From Dictyocoela muelleri (lineage: Eukaryota > Microsporidia): DNA of 10,765 bases. The first letter of the stretch is position 1. Each line of letters starts with the position of its first letter. The notes beneath the pieces are model-generated. The model saw nothing but the letters and a program-made list of their open reading frames with translations. It ran no database searches and was not told the origin of the DNA. Shown here piece after piece: positions 7,750-10,765 of the stretch. The position numbers and the translations under genes are program-made. The stretch covers positions 1 to 10,765 of the forward strand of contig SDVU01000759.1 in NCBI GenBank assembly GCA_016256075.1, in the 5' to 3' direction.

Positions 7750-8860
7750 AGCACTAAAAATCTTATAACTTTATCATCCTGTAAAAGAATTGCACCAATA
7801 GCTTCTTTACTAGCATCGGTCTTCAAAACAAATTCTTTATTCAGGTCTGGATATGGTAGAATTTTTAAATTAATGATCTGATCTTTTATTTCATTTAATA
7901 TTTCATCATCTTTAATATTCCATTAAATCTTATCATTTTTATTTTTTAATTTTTTAGTGATTTCTAATAATTTCATACTCATATTTTTAACAAAAGGACG
8001 GAAATAATTTATACTCCGATTATTCGTTGTAATTGTTTCCTATTTTTTGGTTTTTTGAAGTGAAATTTATTCATCAATGAATGATCGGGTTGGATACCGA
8101 TATCACTTATAATGCATCCCAAATAAATAACTTTATTTTGAGCAAATTTGCTTTTTATAGGATTTATGGTAAGATTATGCTCTTTTAAAATTAATAATAC
8201 GTTCTTTATATGATCAAAATGCTGTTTAATATTTTCTGAATGGATTAATATATCATCTAAATAACATTTAACATATGGTATAGTCTTAAAAATTGTTTCA
8301 TTAATCTTTGAAATGACCTTGGTGCATTCGTAGCTCCGAAAGGCAGTTTATTAAATTCATACTGCTCAAATGGTAAAACAAATGAAGTCTTGTGTTTATC
8401 TTTTTCTTCAATTTCAATTTTATGATATCCTGAATTTAAGTCAATCTGCAAAAAATACTTACTTCCATGAAGATATGATAAAATATCTTTGATTTCAGGT
8501 ATCGGATAATTTTCTTTGATTGTAATATCGTTAAGCTTTCTATAATCAAAAACTAACCTTATGTCACTAGTTTTTTTCGGAATCACAAAAGCTGGTGATG
8601 CAAATTCAGAATTAGAGTGTCTTATTATACCTTCTTTTAAAAGCCTTTCAACTTCATTTTATAATGGTATTCTGAGTTTTAAAGGTATTTTGTATGGCTT
8701 CGATTTTATAGTCTCATTTTTTAATAACTTTATTTCATGTTTATACCCTTTATATTTTCCTAATTTAGGTGATGATGATATAAAATTTTCAACATATTTA
8801 TTAATATTATTAATTATATTTTTATTCTCTGATTCAATGTCTTTATTTGTAATTTCCATA
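7750..8860 (-). pseudogene. gypsy reverse transcriptase region (fossil)
   Basis: Clear palm motifs are RLVFDYRKLNDITIKENYP, YFLQIDLNSGYHKIEIEEKD (the first catalytic Asp), FNKLPFGATNAPRSFQRLM (about 8350-8290) and YLDDILIHSEN (8263-8230), the catalytic Asp pair. A segment with KLLKNETIKSKPYKIPLK (about 8735-8680) is the lead-in typical of gypsy reverse transcriptases. Downstream, a thumb/connection stretch leads to RNase H. The region is broken in several places. Confidence 0.9.
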
Positions 8861-8885
8861 TTATTACAAACATCTTTATCTTTAT

Positions 8886-9407
8886 TTATTCTAATAGTGG
8901 GTCTTCAATCTCAACTATATTTTTTGAAGAATTTACGTTTATTTTATGTTTTCTCATAAAATTGAATCCGATATGAACGTCTTCTGGCAACCCATCTAAT
9001 ATATACATCTTTGTAGAAAATTCATATGAAGGAAATATCATAAGTTTAAAACTAACATCGCAATATTTTTTAACTTCTATATGGTTGCCATTTCCAAGTG
9101 TTATTTTTATAGGGTCAATATTAATAATATCCAAGTTTAATTTTTTAACAATATCAGGATTTATAAAATTTTCGTGGGCACCAGTATCAAATAAAACGTT
9201 TACATAAAATTTATTTATCTTTCCTTTAAATTCTAATAATTTATTCTGCATTTTATTTGATGAATTTGTAAACTTTTTAATATCAGATTTTCTATTATCA
9301 TCTTTGCGGTACTTATTAGAATAACATTCTTCTGTTGAATGTGAATTTGTCTTATGTATTTTACAAAACTTTCTATATTGAGATTTTTGATTTTTTTTTA
9401 TTATCAA
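8886..9407 (-). pseudogene. gypsy zinc-knuckle and aspartic protease region (fossil)
   Basis: The start has KFCKIHKTNSHSTEECY, a C-x2-H-x4-H-x4-C knuckle of the kind found at the end of gag in some gypsy elements. About 60 residues on, YVNVLFDTGAHENFI has the DTG active site of a retropepsin. GLPEDVHIGFNFMRKHKINV follows, matching the conserved I-G-x-x-F-x-x-x-x-x region near the protease end. The processing substrate would be the element's own polyprotein. The frame lies directly downstream of the gag segment ending at 9404. Confidence 0.88.
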
Positions 9408-9960
9408 ATAACATTTTTTCTAGATTTTTGACGTCTATGTAATATGATTAACGCATTTTCAATATTCATTATATCTTTTTCTTCAAGATATTCTTGTTCT
9501 TTAAAACTTAATCCTTTTAAGAAATATTCAAAAATTTCTCTATTTGTAATACTAGATAATTCAGTATCATACAAACACATATTAGCTCTTGAAACTAAGT
9601 ATTTAATATTTTCCACATATGATTCTATATTGTTAAAATTTCTGCTTTTTAAAGAATTTATTTCTAATATATACAACCGATAATCTTCTTTAGGATGTGC
9701 TGCTATTGAAAGTAAATCTAATGCTTCTTTTAAAGACAAAGCATTTTTAAATATGTAGTGAAGTTTTTTATCACTTACCAATTTCAATGACGCTAATGCC
9801 ATTTATCTTTCCAATTATTTAAAGTAGCCACGTTTTCAATATCTTCTCTCCACATGTTAAAATCTTGAAGTTGGAGATTTTGAAGATGTTCAATTTGAAC
9901 CGTAGGCCCTTTTACGCCACTTATTTTTGTCTCTAATGTGTGTATTCTTAATTAACTTCA
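9404..9960 (-). pseudogene. gypsy gag region (fossil)
   Basis: The minus strand carries a capsid-like stretch with ALSLKEALDLLSIAAHPKED, IESYVENIKYLVSRAN and REIFEYFLKGLSFKEQEYLE, the helical pattern of a retrotransposon gag. A lead-in with DFNMWREDIENVATLNNW lies upstream (about 9878-9825). The region sits just inside the 5' LTR. It is broken. Confidence 0.75.
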
Positions 9961-10009
9961 AAATTATTGAGCATATACTTTTCATTGTTCCGCCACCTTG
10001 AATTAAAAT

Positions 10010-10212
10010 TGTGACAATCATTAATATAAAAATAATCTTTTTTAAAATTTCTTTTATTTAAATTTTTATATTCCTCGTTCACCATATTTTTTATTTTTTT
10101 ACTCTTTATATACCTTTTAATCGCATCGTGAACTAATAAAACAACCTGGACTCCTTTAACTCCTTTAAGGTCATTGGTTCCCGTGTCTAAACACTAATTG
10201 TGTTTTACGACA
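10010..10212 (-). repeat. 5' LTR of the gypsy element
   Basis: 203 bp, TG...CA ended on the minus strand (TGTCGTAAAAC to GATTGTCACA). A TATA-like GTATATAAAG (about 10104-10115, minus strand) is the likely promoter of the element. Just downstream on the minus strand, about 17 bp from the LTR, GGTGGCGGAACA could be the primer-binding site, but the distance is unusual and the tRNA is not identified. Confidence 0.9.
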
Positions 10213-10365
10213 AATACCTTAGTAAAAATGTAAATAAAGTATGATTTATTAAAATCTTTATTTAAAAATCAATTTTAAATATTATTTTGATTTTTTTTTT
10301 CAAAAAAAATGTAACCCCTAACTTGTAAAATTTTGCGGCGAAAAAGCGGCGAAACGCCGCTTTAC
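10213..10365. mobile_element. Right part of the GC-hairpin-ended noncoding element
   Basis: It begins with the second AATAC target copy (10213-10217), continues as AT-rich noncoding DNA and ends with GCGGCGAAAAAGCGGCGAAA and CGCCGCTTTAC. Reversed, CGGCGTTTCGCCGC is identical to the tip at 5751. The extra GCGGCG at 10335-10340 makes a second, alternative stem. The pairing of the two ends is the main evidence that 5746-6187 and this segment were one element before the gypsy insertion. Confidence 0.55.
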
Positions 10366-10447
10366 GTCTTATTTTTTACTAAAAAAGAATCAAGTATAAC
10401 ATGCTTATTATGAACACTAGATAGACTAGTTCTCTCTATTATATTAG
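10366..10447 (-). repeat. Long direct repeat, right copy (Tigger segment flanking the inserted block)
   Basis: Direct copy of 5656-5745; the central stretch from AACATGCTTATTATG onward, through GACTAGT, is identical. This copy begins immediately after the GC hairpin end, just as the left copy ends immediately before the other GC hairpin. Confidence 0.85.
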
Positions 10448-10515
10448 TATCACTCATATCCATGTTTACGAAATTTGAAACGTTCTTAATAATTGAAGAA
10501 GCAACATCGTAATTC
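10366..10515 (-). pseudogene. pogo/Tigger transposase, N-terminal fragment
   Basis: The minus strand reads NYDVASSIIKNVSNFVNMDM, then SDTNIIERTSLSSVHNKHVI. The second half is the sequence shared with 5656-5745. Thus it belongs to the same transposase family, on its N-terminal side, where a CENP-B-type helix-turn-helix is expected. I do not see a fully convincing HTH match, so the domain name rests on order. The fragment ends at the hairpin at 10516. No start codon can be chosen: the open frame runs on through the hairpin, but that part is unlikely to be transposase. Confidence 0.6.
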
Positions 10516-10544
10516 GTCAACTCGCTCCAATGGGGCGAGTTGAC
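10516..10544. repeat. 29-bp hairpin, copy 2 (10-bp perfect stem)
   Basis: GTCAACTCGC (10516-10525) pairs with GCGAGTTGAC (10535-10544) around TCCAATGGG. Copy 1 at 4049-4081 has the same core, CAACTCGC and CGAGTTG, with AATGGG in the loop. The G-C pair two bases from the shared stem's outer edge in copy 1 is T-A here, a paired change that keeps the stem. It ends 29 bp before the FLYWCH start codon. Confidence 0.85.
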
Positions 10545-10573
10545 TGATTTTAGTCCCAAAAAAATCAAACCCT

Positions 10574-10765
10574 ATGGATCATGAAAAAATGAAAATCATT
10601 AAAAGTCAGAGAGGAAAAAAGTTGCTTTTATATAAAGGCTATGCTTATAATTTGAGGAGAGAAAATGATGCAGCCATAACATGGAGATGCAAGAATAGGA
10701 ATTGCAGAGGAGTATTAGTTACCATTAACGATAATTTTATTCGAGAAAAAGATCATAATCATGAT
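10574..10765 (+). CDS. FLYWCH zinc-finger protein, N-terminal part, runs off the window
   Basis: An ATG at 10574 opens a frame of 64 codons with no stop up to the window end. Residues 10-63 form a FLYWCH finger: an aromatic pair in YKGYAYNLRREN, then TWRCKNRNCRGVL with the zinc cysteines C39 and C44, and the histidines H61 and H63 in KDHNHD. FLYWCH fingers bind DNA or protein and often sit at the N-terminus of Mutator-like (MULE) transposases; stand-alone host FLYWCH proteins also exist. The position among transposons favours a MULE transposase, whose core would lie to the right. An alternative start is M6. Unlike every other reading frame here, no damage is visible, so it may be young or still used. 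Confidence 0.8.
   Translation, partial: MDHEKMKIIKSQRGKKLLLYKGYAYNLRRENDAAITWRCKNRNCRGVLVTINDNFIREKDHNHD

Larger units (their letters stand above)
6188..10212 (-). mobile_element. Ty3/gypsy LTR retrotransposon, structurally complete but broken
   Basis: A 4.0-kb element in minus orientation is bounded by LTRs (5' LTR 10010-10212, 3' LTR 6188-6407) and a 5-bp AATAC duplication. The order gag, protease, reverse transcriptase, RNase H, integrase is that of Ty3/gypsy. No envelope-like or chromodomain frame is evident. The LTRs differ at about 11 of some 200 aligned positions (roughly 5%) plus one 18-bp length difference, so the insertion is of moderate age; no clock is available for this organism. 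The coding part is interrupted in roughly half a dozen to ten places, so it is a fossil. It lies inside a noncoding element (5746-10365) and is the youngest layer there. Confidence 0.93.

Noticed and set aside
8561-8959. Plus-strand reading frame of 132 codons with hydrophobic stretches
   Set aside because: It lies antisense to the gypsy reverse transcriptase and protease regions; the apparent membrane segments come from reading AT-rich coding DNA backwards.
9444-9683. Plus-strand reading frame of 79 codons
   Set aside because: Antisense to the gag region of the gypsy element; no family resemblance.
9975-10009. Primer-binding site GGTGGCGGAACA of the gypsy element
   Set aside because: It lies about 17 bp from the LTR, further than usual, and the matching tRNA cannot be named from sequence alone, so it is mentioned only as a possibility.
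10545-10568. Upstream extension of the Tigger N-terminal frame through the hairpin (MIFLGLKSVNSPHWSEL)
   Set aside because: The residues are encoded by the hairpin and its flank, which recur elsewhere without transposase coding; an accidental open frame is more likely.

Overview
The window looks like gene-poor, very AT-rich eukaryotic DNA made almost entirely of transposable elements, most of them old and nested or abutting one another. No host housekeeping gene, tRNA or rRNA is visible. The set of families (a Merlin/IS1595-like transposase, a pogo/Tigger-like transposase, a BED-finger hAT, a short Ty3/gypsy element and a FLYWCH-finger protein), the short AT-rich spacing and the absence of visible introns suggest a microsporidian or another small AT-rich eukaryote. 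A transposon-rich invertebrate contig cannot be excluded. This assignment is inference; no diagnostic host gene is present.

Left third (1-4040). A 246-bp foldback element (193-438) abuts the C-terminal end of a decayed Merlin transposase on the minus strand (441-943). The Merlin gene is split by a 2.9-kb hAT element (944-3882) with matching terminal repeats; its upstream part resumes at 3883-4040. The hAT transposase (1598-3433, plus strand) still shows its BED finger, a TDGAPAM motif and the C-terminal hATC dimerisation region, but is broken several times.

Middle (4041-5745). A perfect-stem hairpin (4049-4081), an 18-unit minisatellite (4086-4462) and a foldback element with about 120-bp, almost identical arms and GC-rich hairpin tips (4473-5015) separate the Merlin relic from a pogo/Tigger relic on the minus strand (5025-5745).

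Right half (5746-10515). A Ty3/gypsy retrotransposon (6188-10212, minus strand) has two LTRs and a 5-bp target duplication (AATAC). It lies inside an older AT-rich sequence whose two outer ends carry the same GC-rich hairpin. That sequence in turn sits within the Tigger relic: the Tigger N-terminal part lies at 10366-10515 and the rest at 5025-5745. About 80-90 bp of Tigger sequence occurs on both sides, far longer than a usual target duplication.

Right edge (10516-10765). A second copy of the 4049-4081 hairpin, differing by a compensatory base-pair change, is followed 29 bp later by an open, undamaged reading frame for a FLYWCH zinc-finger protein that runs off the window. It is probably the N-terminus of a Mutator-like transposase or a host protein derived from one. 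It is the only apparently intact coding sequence here. No cellular pathway can be read from the region; its interest lies in the order of insertions, the recurring hairpin ends and the long duplication.
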